Assembly (NCBI RefSeq): GCF_003056405.1
Contig: NZ_PYVZ01000014.1
Span: forward strand, 1 to 64,000
Direction: 5' to 3'
Origin: Devosia indica
GTDB taxonomy: Bacteria; Pseudomonadota; Alphaproteobacteria; Rhizobiales; Devosiaceae
Length of the DNA: 64,000 bases
Part shown: positions 1 through 9,603 of the stretch, piece after piece
How positions within the stretch are numbered: position 1 is the stretch's first letter
Layout: each line of letters opens with the position of its first letter
The notes under the pieces: generated by a model
Database searches by the model: none
The model's input: the letters and a program-made list of their open reading frames with translations, nothing else
What the model was told of the DNA's origin: nothing
Position numbers and translations under genes: made by a program

Positions 1-410
1 TAAGGTGGACTGGGTTCGCTCGCGAACCGCGTCGCGCAAACGGACCCGCCAAATGGATCTGCGATACTCAAAGACACCTGACAATGAGTAGGTAAGGCCA
101 ATATGCGGTTGACCATCCCCATATAAGAGTTTCGGCTGCCGGCAGGCGCCCGAAAGTCCCCGAAGAACGAACCCGCGAGCCACGGGATGGGGGCTATGGG
201 TTTTTCCCGATTTGGCCAGTCTGGGGGCCGCCCAGATGGTGTGATTGGGCTGCAGCGCCAGGGTTGGACAGGTCAATGTTGCGGCCGTTGAGTTGGAGTC
301 TGCCGCGACAGATAGGGCCGAGCGAGCGGGTGATGACGATCCATGTATGGAGGGGCGCGATGTCTCTCGCAGGCTGCGATGGTGTTATCGCGGTCTGAGC
401 ACGCAATCGG
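1..410. other. Left flank of the IS91-type element, no gene recognised
   Basis: I see no convincing coding region here. A short perfect hairpin (arms GGTTCGC/GCGAACC, positions 13-19 and 22-28) lies at the left edge. IS91-type elements replicate by rolling circle and end in subterminal hairpins downstream of the transposase, so part of this stretch probably belongs to the element, but its exact end cannot be placed. Confidence 0.35.
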
Positions 411-1610
411 TTATGCCGGGTCATGGACGGTCTCCCGGGTTGGTGGTCTCGTGGTTGGCGGCGCCCGGGGCTGGCACCACGCCGCGAAGGTCTCGATGAT
501 TACCATGGTGCCGCCGCAGCAGGGACAGGGCGGGCGCGGGTCTGAAGTCTCGGCGGTCGGCGGTTCGTCCGACGCCGGCGCCACCCCCAGCATGTCGCAG
601 GCCTGGGCGAGGCAGTCCTTGCGGGCGGAGCAGGCGAGCAGGCCGTAGTGCCGGATGCGGTGGAACCCACGCGGCAGAGTGTGCAGCAGGAAGCGGCGGA
701 TGAACTCGTCGGCGACCAGGGTCATGACCTGCTGCCGGTTGGCGCCGCTGCGGCGATAATCCTTGTACCGGAAGGTGATCTCGCTCCCATCGAACCGGAG
801 CAGGCGGCTGTTGGAGATGGCGACCCGATGGGTGTAGCGGGAGAGATAGGCGAGCACGGCCTCAGGCCCGGCAAAGGGCGCTTTGGCATAGACCACCCAG
901 CGCTTTTTGCGGACCGGTGCAAGGTGACGCTGGAAGGCTCGGCGGTCGCTGAGCCCTGCCAGCTTGCCGAAGAAGACGAGCTTTCCGGCATTATGCAGAT
1001 CAAGCAGCCGGGTGAGGAACAGGCGGCGGAACAGCGCGCCCAGCACCCGCACCGGCAGCAGGAAGGCCGGGCGCGATGAGATCCACCGACCATCCGGTGT
1101 GAGGCCGCCACCGGGCACGATCATGTGGATATGGGGATGGTGGGTCATGGCCGAGCCCCAGGTGTGAAGCACGGCGGTGATGCCGATGCGGGCGCCCAGA
1201 TGCTTTGGGTCGGCCGCGATGGTCAGCATGGTCTCGGACGCCGCCTTGAACAGCAGGTCATAGACCAGCGCCTTGTTGTGGAAGGCGATGTCGGCGATCT
1301 CGGCGGGTAGCGTGAACACGACGTGGAAGTAGCCGACCGGCAGGAGATTGGCCTCCTGGGCCTCCAACCATGTGCGTGCAGCGGCGCCCTGACACCGCGG
1401 ACAGTGCCGGTTGCGACAGGAGTTGTAGGCGATCCGCTGATGCCCACAGTCGGAACAGGCTTCGACGTGACCGCCGAGAGCCGCGGTGCGACAGGTCTCG
1501 ATCGCCGACATGACCTTGAGCTGATCCAGGCTCAGATGCCCGGCATGGGCCGCGCGATAGGCAGGACCGGCAGAGCGAAAGATATCGGCGACCTCGATGG
1601 TGGCGCGCAC
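411..1610 (-). CDS. IS91-family rolling-circle (HUH) transposase
   Basis: Transposase of 399 residues that would nick and join single-stranded DNA during rolling-circle transposition. An N-terminal zinc-finger region has Cys 52, 55, 65, 70 and 73. The HUH metal-binding motif is HHPHIH at 157-162, and the candidate catalytic tyrosines are Y255/Y259 in AYLSRYTHR, followed by a second CxC-C cluster near the C-terminus. Length and motif order fit IS91 (about 400 residues). It lies 3 bases downstream of the recombinase gene on the same strand, so the two are probably co-transcribed. The family call is firm; activity is not shown by the sequence, although the frame is intact. Confidence 0.92.
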   Translation of the reverse strand: MRATIEVADIFRSAGPAYRAAHAGHLSLDQLKVMSAIETCRTAALGGHVEACSDCGHQRIAYNSCRNRHCPRCQGAAARTWLEAQEANLLPVGYFHVVFTLPAEIADIAFHNKALVYDLLFKAASETMLTIAADPKHLGARIGITAVLHTWGSAMTHHPHIHMIVPGGGLTPDGRWISSRPAFLLPVRVLGALFRRLFLTRLLDLHNAGKLVFFGKLAGLSDRRAFQRHLAPVRKKRWVVYAKAPFAGPEAVLAYLSRYTHRVAISNSRLLRFDGSEITFRYKDYRRSGANRQQVMTLVADEFIRRFLLHTLPRGFHRIRHYGLLACSARKDCLAQACDMLGVAPASDEPPTAETSDPRPPCPCCGGTMVIIETFAAWCQPRAPPTTRPPTRETVHDPA

Positions 1611-1613
1611 CGC

Positions 1614-2522
1614 TCAGGGGTCGGGTGGTTCCTCCGTCGGAACGAAGATGCCCAGGCGGTCGAGCGGACTGGTCACGGCCCGCACCGTGCGCGTTGCCAC
1701 CTTGGTGTAGAGGGCGGTGTTCTCCAGCTTGGCGTGACCGAGCAGCGCCTGGATAATGCGGATATCGACGCCATCTTCCAGAAGATGGGTGGCAAAGCTG
1801 TGCCGCAGGGTATGCGGGCCGACGCGCCTGGTAATCTCGGCCGCTTGGGCTGCTTCAACGACCACACGATAGAGCTGCCTGGTGCTGATTGGCTTGAGCG
1901 CGTGCTGGCCCGGAAACAGCCAGCCGTCGCGGTGCAGCACGCCCTGGCGATGGCCGACCTGCCACCACTGGCGCAGCAGGGTGAGCAGATCGGGCGAGAG
2001 CATGGCGTTGCGATATTGCCCGCCTTTGCCGCGCTCGACCCGGATCAGCATGCGTTCGCTGTCGATATCGCGCACCTTGAGCATGGCGACCTCGCCGACG
2101 CGCAACCCTGCGCCATAGGCAACCGACAGCGCCGCCTGGTGCTTGAGGCTGGTGGTGGCGTTGAGCAGGCGCGCCACCTCGTCGCGGCTCAGCACTACTG
2201 GCAAATTGCGGGGACGGCTCACGCGCACCAGCTTGCGCGCCAGATCGGGCCGATCCAGGGTATTGGTGAAGAAGAACCGCAGCGCCGAGACCACGCTGTT
2301 CATGGTGGGTACCGGAACACCGGCCTCGCTCTGAGCGAGTTGGAACTGGCGCACATCCTCGGTGGTCGCGGTATCCGGCGGCCGCCGCAGGAAGCTGGCG
2401 AAGCGCGCCACATCACGGATGTAGTTGCGCTGGGTCGCCACCGAGAAGTGGCGCATGTTCATGTCATCGATCAGCTTCTGGCGCAGCGGGCTGACGGGGG
2501 TGTTGGGGAGAGGCGTGGTCAT
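1614..2522 (-). CDS. Tyrosine recombinase/integrase paired with the IS91-type transposase
   Basis: Site-specific tyrosine recombinase of 302 residues. The N-terminal SAM-like core-binding domain spans roughly 11-95 and the catalytic domain roughly 107-285. The complete catalytic set is visible: R141 (GLRVGE), K166 (RGKGG), H237 and R240 (HTLRHSF), H263 (LLGH) and Y272 (LYTKV). It is transcribed just ahead of the IS91 transposase. Integrase plus transposase pairs of this kind are a known IS91-group arrangement, in which the recombinase is thought to assist the element. It is not linked to a tRNA or to phage genes, so a prophage or integrative-element integrase is less likely. Confidence 0.9.
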   Translation of the reverse strand: MTTPLPNTPVSPLRQKLIDDMNMRHFSVATQRNYIRDVARFASFLRRPPDTATTEDVRQFQLAQSEAGVPVPTMNSVVSALRFFFTNTLDRPDLARKLVRVSRPRNLPVVLSRDEVARLLNATTSLKHQAALSVAYGAGLRVGEVAMLKVRDIDSERMLIRVERGKGGQYRNAMLSPDLLTLLRQWWQVGHRQGVLHRDGWLFPGQHALKPISTRQLYRVVVEAAQAAEITRRVGPHTLRHSFATHLLEDGVDIRIIQALLGHAKLENTALYTKVATRTVRAVTSPLDRLGIFVPTEEPPDP

Positions 2523-2961
2523 CGTTCGGCTCCTGGGTTGAAGGAGCCAAAAGGGAACGCCTGAACCAGGCGATCCTCAATCAAGCCGGGACGCTGGTGC
2601 CTTGCCATCACCTCACCGCGCGCACCCTCCCGCGCAGCGGGTTAGTTCTCCGGCCCCGCATAAGGCGCTGGCGCGGAGAATTGTGGGGCAGGGGGCTTCC
2701 ACAACCCGCCGGGCAGGTGCGCGCCCCATTCCGGCCATTCACAGGACACTTACAATTTTCCGAGAGCAGACCGACCGCTGAAGCCAACGTGCTCGACTGA
2801 GGGCCCTGATTGGAGCCGTGCAACATTCCAAGATGGATTACAAGGCGGCCACCCGAGCGTGTTGGCGATGGGGCTGCGCAGATGTTTACGGTAGCTTCCA
2901 ATGCAGTATGTTCTAGTTCCAAGCCTCTGGCGCGGTCACAATGGCAATCTGACAGGCACAC
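2523..2961. other. Intergenic region between the IS91-type genes and the DUF4037 gene
   Basis: I find no credible gene. It probably includes the recombinase promoter and the right end of the IS91-like element. Small open frames here lack family signal. An imperfect inverted repeat (TTCTCCG near 2645 and CGGAGAA near 2674) could be a subterminal hairpin. Confidence 0.35.
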
Positions 2962-4049
2962 ATGAAAAGCGGCATTGGGCTGAGCCTCTCCAGACGCTTC
3001 TATGACCAGATCATCAGACCGGTTATGGCAGAGACCGTCCCGAAACTTCCCTACGCTGCTGCTCGGATCGGCCTAGGCTCGGAGGTGCTGGGCTTCGACA
3101 GCGCAATGTCGGCCGATCACGATTATGGACCGTGCGTTCAGATCTTTTTGCCAACAGACGCCTTTCCGAAAAAGGCGCACGAGATTATGCGTGCTTTGGA
3201 CCTCGCCATGCCGACAAGCTTTGAAGGGTTCGCGGTCCGGTATCCCACGGCCACTCGCCCGCCCGGAGCAGCGGTGGAGCACATGTTGGGCTCCGATCAT
3301 GGTGCGGAACTCTACACCGTAGCCGCCTGGCGAGAACGGTTTCTGGGGCTCGGGTTCGACAGGCCGCTATCCAGTCTGGAGTGGCTATCCTATCCCGAAC
3401 ATCTTTTCCTGATGGTCACAGCAGGCGCTGTATTCCGTGATGACGTGGGCACCTTACTGATCTTTGCGAGTCGTTTCGCTATTATCCAAGGGATGTGTGG
3501 CTGTACAAGATAGCGGCGCAGTGGAACCGAATTGCCGAAGAGCGGACTTATATTGGTCGCACCGCAGAGGCTGGTGACGAGATCGGATCAAGAGTTATCG
3601 CTGCCAGGATGATCCACAACATAATGCGGCTCGCGCTTTTGCTGGAGCGGCGCTACGCGCCATATCCCAAATGGCTGGGCAGCGCCTTTTCTCAGCTCCC
3701 GTGCGCTGTGGAACTGGCACCTCTACTGGAGCGGGCGCTTTCCGCTTCAGACTGGCGGCAGCGTGAGCAGCACATTATGGAAGCGGTTCAGACGCTCGCC
3801 GAGGTGCAACTCGGCAAAAACATACCCGGCGCAATCACGCCGGAAGAGGGTGTGTTGCACGATCGTCCATTCCGCTTCATCGACACCGTGAAGTTGTCTG
3901 ATGCGATAGGCGCTGAGATTGCTGACCAGCAACTCAGGCAACTCCCCCGGTTCGGGGGCGCCGACCAGTTTCTGGGCAGCTTTGTTCTGGCGGTTCCGTC
4001 GTGGTCAAGCGCCGCGGCTTCGGCATTGTTCAATGTCGGCCGGCGGTAG
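2962..4049 (+). pseudogene. DUF4037 protein (nucleotidyltransferase-like), split by a -1 frameshift
   Basis: The first frame (2962-3513) carries the family N-terminus, with the nucleotidyltransferase-type motif GSEVLGFDSAMSADHDYGP. The second frame continues from about 3450 to 4049 with the conserved DVWLYKIAAQW and GDEIGSRVIAARMIH segments. Adding one G to the GGG run at 3447-3449 restores a continuous reading of about 362 residues through the join (VG-HLTDLCESF-RYYPRDVWLY). The lesion is therefore a one-base loss in a short homopolymer, either a real mutation or a sequencing error. DUF4037 proteins are cytoplasmic and of unknown function. The gene stands alone between a mobile element and the RTX cluster. 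Confidence 0.85.
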
Positions 4050-4445
4050 GCAGCCAGCCTGCCGCTTATTGGCAAATCCCATTGATGAAGTCGCGCCCGG
4101 GCCATGATTAATTAGGGCCAAAAGCTGGTGTGCATGCCCAGTGCCTCAGCTTGGTATCTTTGATCGTGATTACTTTATAAATCAACCTCGGCAAGAGCGT
4201 TACATCATACGATCTAGAACCATTGATCAGGATGACGGTCCGGCGAATTACTATTTAAGTGTTGATGTCAATTCTATGAGCAGAATGATCTGATTCATTA
4301 GATTTGCTGCCCAGAAAGTAGGCTCTAACGCGATAGAGAGTTCTAGCTTTGCCGATAGTATGAAGATGAGATGATATCATACTGTGCACGCGCCAAAATT
4401 CTCCTTCATTAGGCCGACCCCAGGGTGGCCGAAGGAGTGTGCGCT
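4050..4445. other. AT-rich intergenic region upstream of the RTX gene
   Basis: There is no gene here. The stretch from about 4170 to 4380 is clearly more AT-rich than its surroundings and probably holds the promoter and control region of the RTX/type I secretion operon. I cannot pick a reliable -35/-10 pair or a known operator. Confidence 0.4.
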
Positions 4446-7400
4446 ATGGCTCTCGTTCTCAAGGGTAGCAGTAATGACATCATTCAGACTGGATCGGCCA
4501 GCGACCTCATCTTTGCCGGCAGTGGCAACGACGTAGTCTCGTCGGGCGGGGGGAATGACACGGTCTACCTCGGCAGCGGTAACGATACGGCCATATTCGT
4601 CTGGGAAGAGAACAGGAACAATACGAACACCTTTCGAGGAGAGAGCGGCACCGACACGCTCCGGATCGAATTGACGGCCTCGGAGGCGGCCGATCCAGAT
4701 GTTTTGCGAGACATTGCGGCTTTCGAAGCCCATCTGGCCAGCGGGTCGAATGCGTCCTTTTTCTTTTCGTCCATTCGCCTGACGGTATCGGACTTCGAGC
4801 GACTGGAAATCGTGGCGCCGGTGGTTGCGGCTGATGACGCGGCCGAGGTGAGCGAAGACGGTCCGGCCGTCGTCATCAATGTGCTGGACAATGATCAGGA
4901 CCTCTTGGCTGCAGACAATAGCGCTCTGCAGATTGTCGGATATGATGCCAGCGACATACCGTCGGGTGCCACTCTGGTTCTCAACTCAGACCAGACCTTT
5001 AGCTTCGAACCGGGCACTGCGTTCGATTGGCTGGCCAATGGGCAGCAAACGACGGTTACCTTCACCTATTTAGTGGAAGACAACCAGGGTTTCGAGGCGC
5101 TCGGCACGGTAAACTTGACCATCACCGGCAGCAATGACGCGCCGGTGATCACCTCGCAGGCCCAGTCCGGGGCCATCACCGAGATCGCCGATGGCGCCAC
5201 CGGCGAGAACAGCGCCAGCCACAGCGCGAGCGGCGCGGTGAGCTTTGCCGATGCCGATCTCTCCGACAGCCACAGTGCCGGGTTTGCGGCGCAGGGCAGC
5301 GGCTATCTGGGCAGCTTCAGCCTCGATCCGCTCGACCAGGGCAGCGACAGCGTGGGCTGGAGCTTCAGCGTCGATGACGCGGCGCTCGACCATCTTGCCG
5401 CCGGCGAGGTGCTGACCCAGAGCTACGAGATCACGATCGATGATGGTGAAGGCGGAACCGCCAGCCAGATCGTCGAGGTCACCATCACCGGCAGCAATGA
5501 CGCGCCGGTGATCACCTCGCAGGCCCAGTCCGGGGCCATCACCGAGATCGCCGATGGCGCCACCGGCGAGAACAGCGCCAGCCACAGCGCGAGCGGCACG
5601 GTGAGCTTTGCCGATGCCGATCTCTCCGACAGCCACAGTGCCGGGTTTGCGGCGCAGGGCAGCGGCTATCTGGGCAGCTTCAGCCTCGACCCGCTCGACC
5701 AGGGCAGCGACAGCGTGGGCTGGAGCTTCAGCGTCGATGACGCGGCGCTCGACCATCTTGCCGCCGGCGAGGTGCTGACCCAGAGCTACGAGATCACGAT
5801 CGATGATGGTGAAGGCGGAACCGCCAGCCAGATCGTCGAGGTCACCATCACCGGCAGCAATGATGGTCCGACCCTTTCTGCGGGCCTCGCGGTCGCCACG
5901 GAGGACGGGCCGGCAGTCGTTGTCGATCTGTCGGCGCTGGGCGATGATGTCGACAGCGACGATGATGGCACAAGCCTGGGCTACACCATTCTGACCCAAC
6001 CTGCGGAGGGCTCCGCCTCGATCAGCGGCACGACGCTCACCTTCGCTCCGGGCGCGGCATTCCAGGACCTGGCGGATGGAGAAACGCGCGATGTCACCAT
6101 TGAGGTCCAAGCGTCCGACGCCCATGGTGCTTCCGCCACCAGCCTGGTCACGGTGACGCTAACCGGTACCAATGATACTCCAGCCAACCTCTCGCTGTCC
6201 GGCACACAAGCACCGGAAAATGTGCCTTCTGCTGTCGTTGGCATTCTCTCCGCCGATGATCCGGACACTGGAGATTCACTGACTTACTCGATCCTGCCCG
6301 GCGGCGATTCCAATGCCTTCGTCATAGTCGGAAACGAGTTGCGCGTCGGGGCCACCGCACTCGATTACGAAACAAAACCAACATACTCGCTGACCATTCG
6401 TGCAACCGACCAATATGGCGCCCATGTCGACCATGTCTTCCAGCTCGAGGTGGTCGACAGTGACGAACAGACCTTGACGACCGGAACCGATGTCATAACG
6501 CCGGGCGCAGGAAACACGCAGGTGCTCGGCAACGCGCAAACCCTTAATGCCAACGACAATCTTGATGGTGGCGGCGGTATCGATGAACTCGTTCTCTATG
6601 GGTCTGGAACCTTTGACCTCAACAGCTTGGCCGGATTTGCAAACTTCGAGGGCATCAGGCTCGTCAATTTGAACTCAAGTTCATCGACGACACTAACTCT
6701 GAAGAACGGCATCTCGTCGAATGTGACGACGAGCGGACTGGGCACGAACACGATCAATGTCAACGGCTCCACGACCGTCAACGCAATCAATGGGGGTGAC
6801 GGCCGCGAAATCATTAGGCTGGCTGACAGCGCACATGTAGCAGAAATCAATCTCGGCAATGGAAGTTCCCAGCAGGTTTATCTCTTCAACGCTGCTTCAA
6901 CCGGGACGATCAATGGCGGGTCGTCGACTGATTCCATCTATTTGCAAGGTCAAGGTACGGTTGATGCGGTGAACCTCGGTGCCGGCAGCGACACCGTGTA
7001 TGTTTTCTCTAGTGCGGCTTGGAATCCGGCGCTTTCGATGGATGGAGGTTTGGGTAACGACGAGCTTTATTTCAGCGCCGGGGTGGGCACGTTCGACCTG
7101 CGGTCGGCGTCTCTGGAAAATGTGGAATGGCTCACTGTCTTCAATGCTGAACTTATTGTCGACGACGACGTGCTTGCCGGCGTGAATCTGTTGCGGGGCG
7201 GGGTTGGTTCCAGCTTTAGAACCGACGATGCCACGCTCGATCTCACGGGCATCTCTGTCCAAAACGCACAAGTCACCAGCAATAACGCGGCAGGAACGAC
7301 ATTCGCTGTTAATAGCAAGCCAACGGCTTTCCAGGTCTATGGCGGTGGCGGCTTCGACACTATTGAAACGGCCACGTTCGCCTTTACGACCGATGAACGC

Positions 7401-9593
7401 GCATTTATCTTCAACAGCTCGTCGATCGAACAGATCATAGACACCAGCGGCGTTTACCACGCCCCGCCTCTCCCGCCTGAAACCTACAAACTCACTGTCG
7501 GCAGTGACACGTTGGCACTCGGTGCGACGAACGATACCGTAAACGCCAATGCACAGACCCTGAACAGCACTGACAATCTCGATGCCGGTGCCGGGGACGA
7601 TATCCTTGCTCTCTATGGCAGCGGTTCGTTTAACCTGAACAGTCTGGCGGCCTTTGCGGGCTTTGAAACGGTTAGGTATAGCAGTGACAGCAGTTCCAAT
7701 CAGATTTATCTCCGAAATGGAACGACGGTTGATGTCGAGACCAGCGGCATCGGGTCCAAAACGATATACACGGGAGCAACGGCTGCTATTGGCAGCTTTA
7801 CCGGTAGCGATGGCTCGGAAAGCGTCTGGCTCGATGGCACAGGATCGATAGACAGCTTCATCGGCGGGGCCTCGTCTGACGTCCTCTATGTCAGGACAAC
7901 GTCCTCCTGGAACGATAACCTGTCGATGGATGGTGGAACTGGCTCGGATACACTTTACTTCTACTTCGCCAGCGGGACGTTCGATCTTCGCGGTGCGACG
8001 CTCCAAAGCGTCGAAACGATCCGCGCAATTGGAACGGTCACACTACTGGTTGACGACGCGACATTGTCCGATGTGAGCGCGATCCTTGGTAGCTCGGCCC
8101 TTGCCATACAGACTGATGCCAGCAGCCTCGACCTGAGCGGCATCACGGTCCAAAATGCACAAGTGACCAGCGCAAATGCGTCTGGCACGGTATTTACCAT
8201 CAACAGCAAGCCTACAGCCTTTCAGGTCTTCGGCGGTGCGGGCCAGGACGCGATCACCACATCTGCTTTTGCGTTCACGAGCGATGAGAGAGAAATCATC
8301 TTCGCAAGTTCTTCGGTGGAGCAGATTACCGATGCCAGCGGCACCTACAACGCCCCACCTCCCGCCGCAAACACATACGTCCTCACGACCTCTGCAGACA
8401 CGCTTGCGCTCGGCGGCACTGACGATACGGTCAATGCCAACGCCCAAACGCTTAACAGCACCGACGATCTGGATGCTGGAGCCGGCAATGACGTTCTGGC
8501 GCTCTATGGAAACGGGTCATACAACCTGAACGGCCTGACAGGTTTCGCCAACTTCGAGGAGGTCCGCGTCACGACGGTTTCTGGCTCGAACTCCAGTCTC
8601 TATTTGCGCAATGGAACGACCAGTGACGTCACCCACACCGGGGACGGAACGCTTACACTGTACGTGCAGGGCACGGCCGCAATTGATCAATTCATCGGTG
8701 GCACCAGTTCAGCGTATCTCTATTTTTATGACAGTTCGAGCTTCTCCAGTCTCGACATGGGAAGCGCGAGCAACAGCATCACTGTCCAGGACGCCACTGC
8801 ATGGAATCCGAACAGCAGTATCAACGGGGGCGCGTCGGTCGATCGTCTCTATTTCAGCGCGGCCAACACAACGTTCGACGTTCGCAATGCGTCCCTCGAC
8901 AGCGTTGAACAAATTTACGCCAACGGAACGAACAGCGTGGTGGTCGTCGATACCGATGCGCTGGATGACGTGTCCGTACTGAGCGGAGGCACGACCGGGC
9001 GCTTTCGTTTCGAGGAAACGGAAGTGGATCTGTCTGGCATCAGCATATCCAATGTTCGTGTCGAGAGCGGCGCTGTGTCTGGCACGTCTTTCGCGGTCAA
9101 CAGCAAACAGGCCGCCTACCAGATCCAAGGCGGTATTGGTCAGGACGCCGTCAAAACGGCGAGCTTCGCTTTCACTGCAACCGAGCGCGACTTCATCTTC
9201 AACGCCAGTTCAATAGAGGTCATCCAGGACACCACCGGCATTTACGGCAATGGCGTCTCCAATAGCCTCCAGGCTGAGGCCGGGGGAAGCATCATGTCGG
9301 CCGGAGGCGGAGATGATGAGCTTATCAGTGGCGCAGGCAATGATACCATGACTGGCGGCGCAGGTGCCGACCAGTTCGTCTTTGCGCAGAACTCCGGCAA
9401 TGACACCATCACCGACTTCGAGCTGGGCGTTGACGGGCTTGTTCTGGAGGCGGGCGTGACGATCGCATCGCTGACCGAGACCAATACCGGCGGCAGCAGC
9501 AGTCTTGATACGGTCGTCGAGTTGTCGACCGGCGACACGGTGGTGCTGCTTGATGTCAGCAACATCACCGACCCCAACAATCTGGTGGTCTAG
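4446..9593 (+). CDS. Giant RTX/VCBS-repeat protein, predicted type I secretion substrate
   Basis: Secreted, calcium-binding surface or extracellular protein of about 1715 residues. The ATG at 4446 is chosen because AAGGAG ends 8 bases upstream. N-terminal RTX nonapeptide-like repeats (GSGNDVVSSGGGND) lead into cadherin/VCBS-type domains (about 130-480), including two almost identical 121-residue copies. A further VCBS and a cadherin-like domain follow (to about 675), then three homologous modules of roughly 290-340 residues rich in Asn, Ser and Gly. The C-terminal RTX block (GGGDDELISGAGNDTMTGG) is followed by an acidic/hydrophobic tail typical of an uncleaved type I signal. There is no Sec signal peptide. 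The exporter genes follow directly. Adhesin or biofilm/S-layer-like roles are plausible; no enzymatic domain is seen. Confidence 0.88.
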   Translation: MALVLKGSSNDIIQTGSASDLIFAGSGNDVVSSGGGNDTVYLGSGNDTAIFVWEENRNNTNTFRGESGTDTLRIELTASEAADPDVLRDIAAFEAHLASGSNASFFFSSIRLTVSDFERLEIVAPVVAADDAAEVSEDGPAVVINVLDNDQDLLAADNSALQIVGYDASDIPSGATLVLNSDQTFSFEPGTAFDWLANGQQTTVTFTYLVEDNQGFEALGTVNLTITGSNDAPVITSQAQSGAITEIADGATGENSASHSASGAVSFADADLSDSHSAGFAAQGSGYLGSFSLDPLDQGSDSVGWSFSVDDAALDHLAAGEVLTQSYEITIDDGEGGTASQIVEVTITGSNDAPVITSQAQSGAITEIADGATGENSASHSASGTVSFADADLSDSHSAGFAAQGSGYLGSFSLDPLDQGSDSVGWSFSVDDAALDHLAAGEVLTQSYEITIDDGEGGTASQIVEVTITGSNDGPTLSAGLAVATEDGPAVVVDLSALGDDVDSDDDGTSLGYTILTQPAEGSASISGTTLTFAPGAAFQDLADGETRDVTIEVQASDAHGASATSLVTVTLTGTNDTPANLSLSGTQAPENVPSAVVGILSADDPDTGDSLTYSILPGGDSNAFVIVGNELRVGATALDYETKPTYSLTIRATDQYGAHVDHVFQLEVVDSDEQTLTTGTDVITPGAGNTQVLGNAQTLNANDNLDGGGGIDELVLYGSGTFDLNSLAGFANFEGIRLVNLNSSSSTTLTLKNGISSNVTTSGLGTNTINVNGSTTVNAINGGDGREIIRLADSAHVAEINLGNGSSQQVYLFNAASTGTINGGSSTDSIYLQGQGTVDAVNLGAGSDTVYVFSSAAWNPALSMDGGLGNDELYFSAGVGTFDLRSASLENVEWLTVFNAELIVDDDVLAGVNLLRGGVGSSFRTDDATLDLTGISVQNAQVTSNNAAGTTFAVNSKPTAFQVYGGGGFDTIETATFAFTTDERAFIFNSSSIEQIIDTSGVYHAPPLPPETYKLTVGSDTLALGATNDTVNANAQTLNSTDNLDAGAGDDILALYGSGSFNLNSLAAFAGFETVRYSSDSSSNQIYLRNGTTVDVETSGIGSKTIYTGATAAIGSFTGSDGSESVWLDGTGSIDSFIGGASSDVLYVRTTSSWNDNLSMDGGTGSDTLYFYFASGTFDLRGATLQSVETIRAIGTVTLLVDDATLSDVSAILGSSALAIQTDASSLDLSGITVQNAQVTSANASGTVFTINSKPTAFQVFGGAGQDAITTSAFAFTSDEREIIFASSSVEQITDASGTYNAPPPAANTYVLTTSADTLALGGTDDTVNANAQTLNSTDDLDAGAGNDVLALYGNGSYNLNGLTGFANFEEVRVTTVSGSNSSLYLRNGTTSDVTHTGDGTLTLYVQGTAAIDQFIGGTSSAYLYFYDSSSFSSLDMGSASNSITVQDATAWNPNSSINGGASVDRLYFSAANTTFDVRNASLDSVEQIYANGTNSVVVVDTDALDDVSVLSGGTTGRFRFEETEVDLSGISISNVRVESGAVSGTSFAVNSKQAAYQIQGGIGQDAVKTASFAFTATERDFIFNASSIEVIQDTTGIYGNGVSNSLQAEAGGSIMSAGGGDDELISGAGNDTMTGGAGADQFVFAQNSGNDTITDFELGVDGLVLEAGVTIASLTETNTGGSSSLDTVVELSTGDTVVLLDVSNITDPNNLVV
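5118..5843 (+). repeat. Two tandem 363-bp near-identical VCBS-encoding repeats
   Basis: Copies at 5118-5480 and 5481-5843 have an exact period of 363 bp (121 codons). I find only two base differences by eye (Ala/Thr in SGAVS/SGTVS and a silent ccc/cct change). The repeat is in frame inside the RTX gene, so copy-number change would lengthen or shorten the protein without breaking it. Confidence 0.95.
6471..9250 (+). repeat. Three diverged protein-level repeat modules in the RTX protein
   Basis: Modules start near 6471, 7487 and 8380. Each opens with a (L)T-T/V-G/S-D pattern and NANAQTLN, then LDAGAGDDILALYGSG. Each contains DLSGI-V-NAQV and NSKPTAFQ-GG, and closes with FAF..-ER-FIF-SSS-EQI-D-(S/T)G-Y. 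They are diverged in DNA, unlike the upstream VCBS copies, so this is an older internal triplication. I do not recognise the module. Confidence 0.8.
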
Positions 9594-9603
9594 CGGAGCG
9601 GTC

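Larger units (their letters stand above)
411..2522 (-). mobile_element. IS91-like insertion sequence (two-gene form), core region
   Basis: Both genes of the element are intact and read leftward. IS91 elements lack terminal inverted repeats and target duplications, so the ends cannot be read directly; the true element probably extends some 100-300 bases beyond each side of the genes. It sits at the edge of an accessory stretch (frameshifted gene, RTX cluster, helicase-nuclease gene). Confidence 0.75.

Noticed and set aside
1323..2564. Long plus-strand open frame (413 codons) across the recombinase gene
   Set aside because: Antisense to two genes with complete catalytic motifs; product is low-complexity with no family pattern.
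2608..2961. Minus-strand 117-codon open frame beside the IS91-type genes
   Set aside because: No motif or start signal; probably within the terminal region of the element.
5118..5843. Tandem direct repeats as a possible CRISPR-like array
   Set aside because: The unit is 363 bp, continuous and in frame inside a coding region, without spacers or cas genes.
5070..6125. Minus-strand open frame of 351 codons in the RTX gene
   Set aside because: It is the antisense reading of the 363-bp tandem repeats; its own repetition only mirrors them.
6897..8006. Minus-strand open frame of 369 codons
   Set aside because: Antisense of RTX modules, no ribosome site and no motif.
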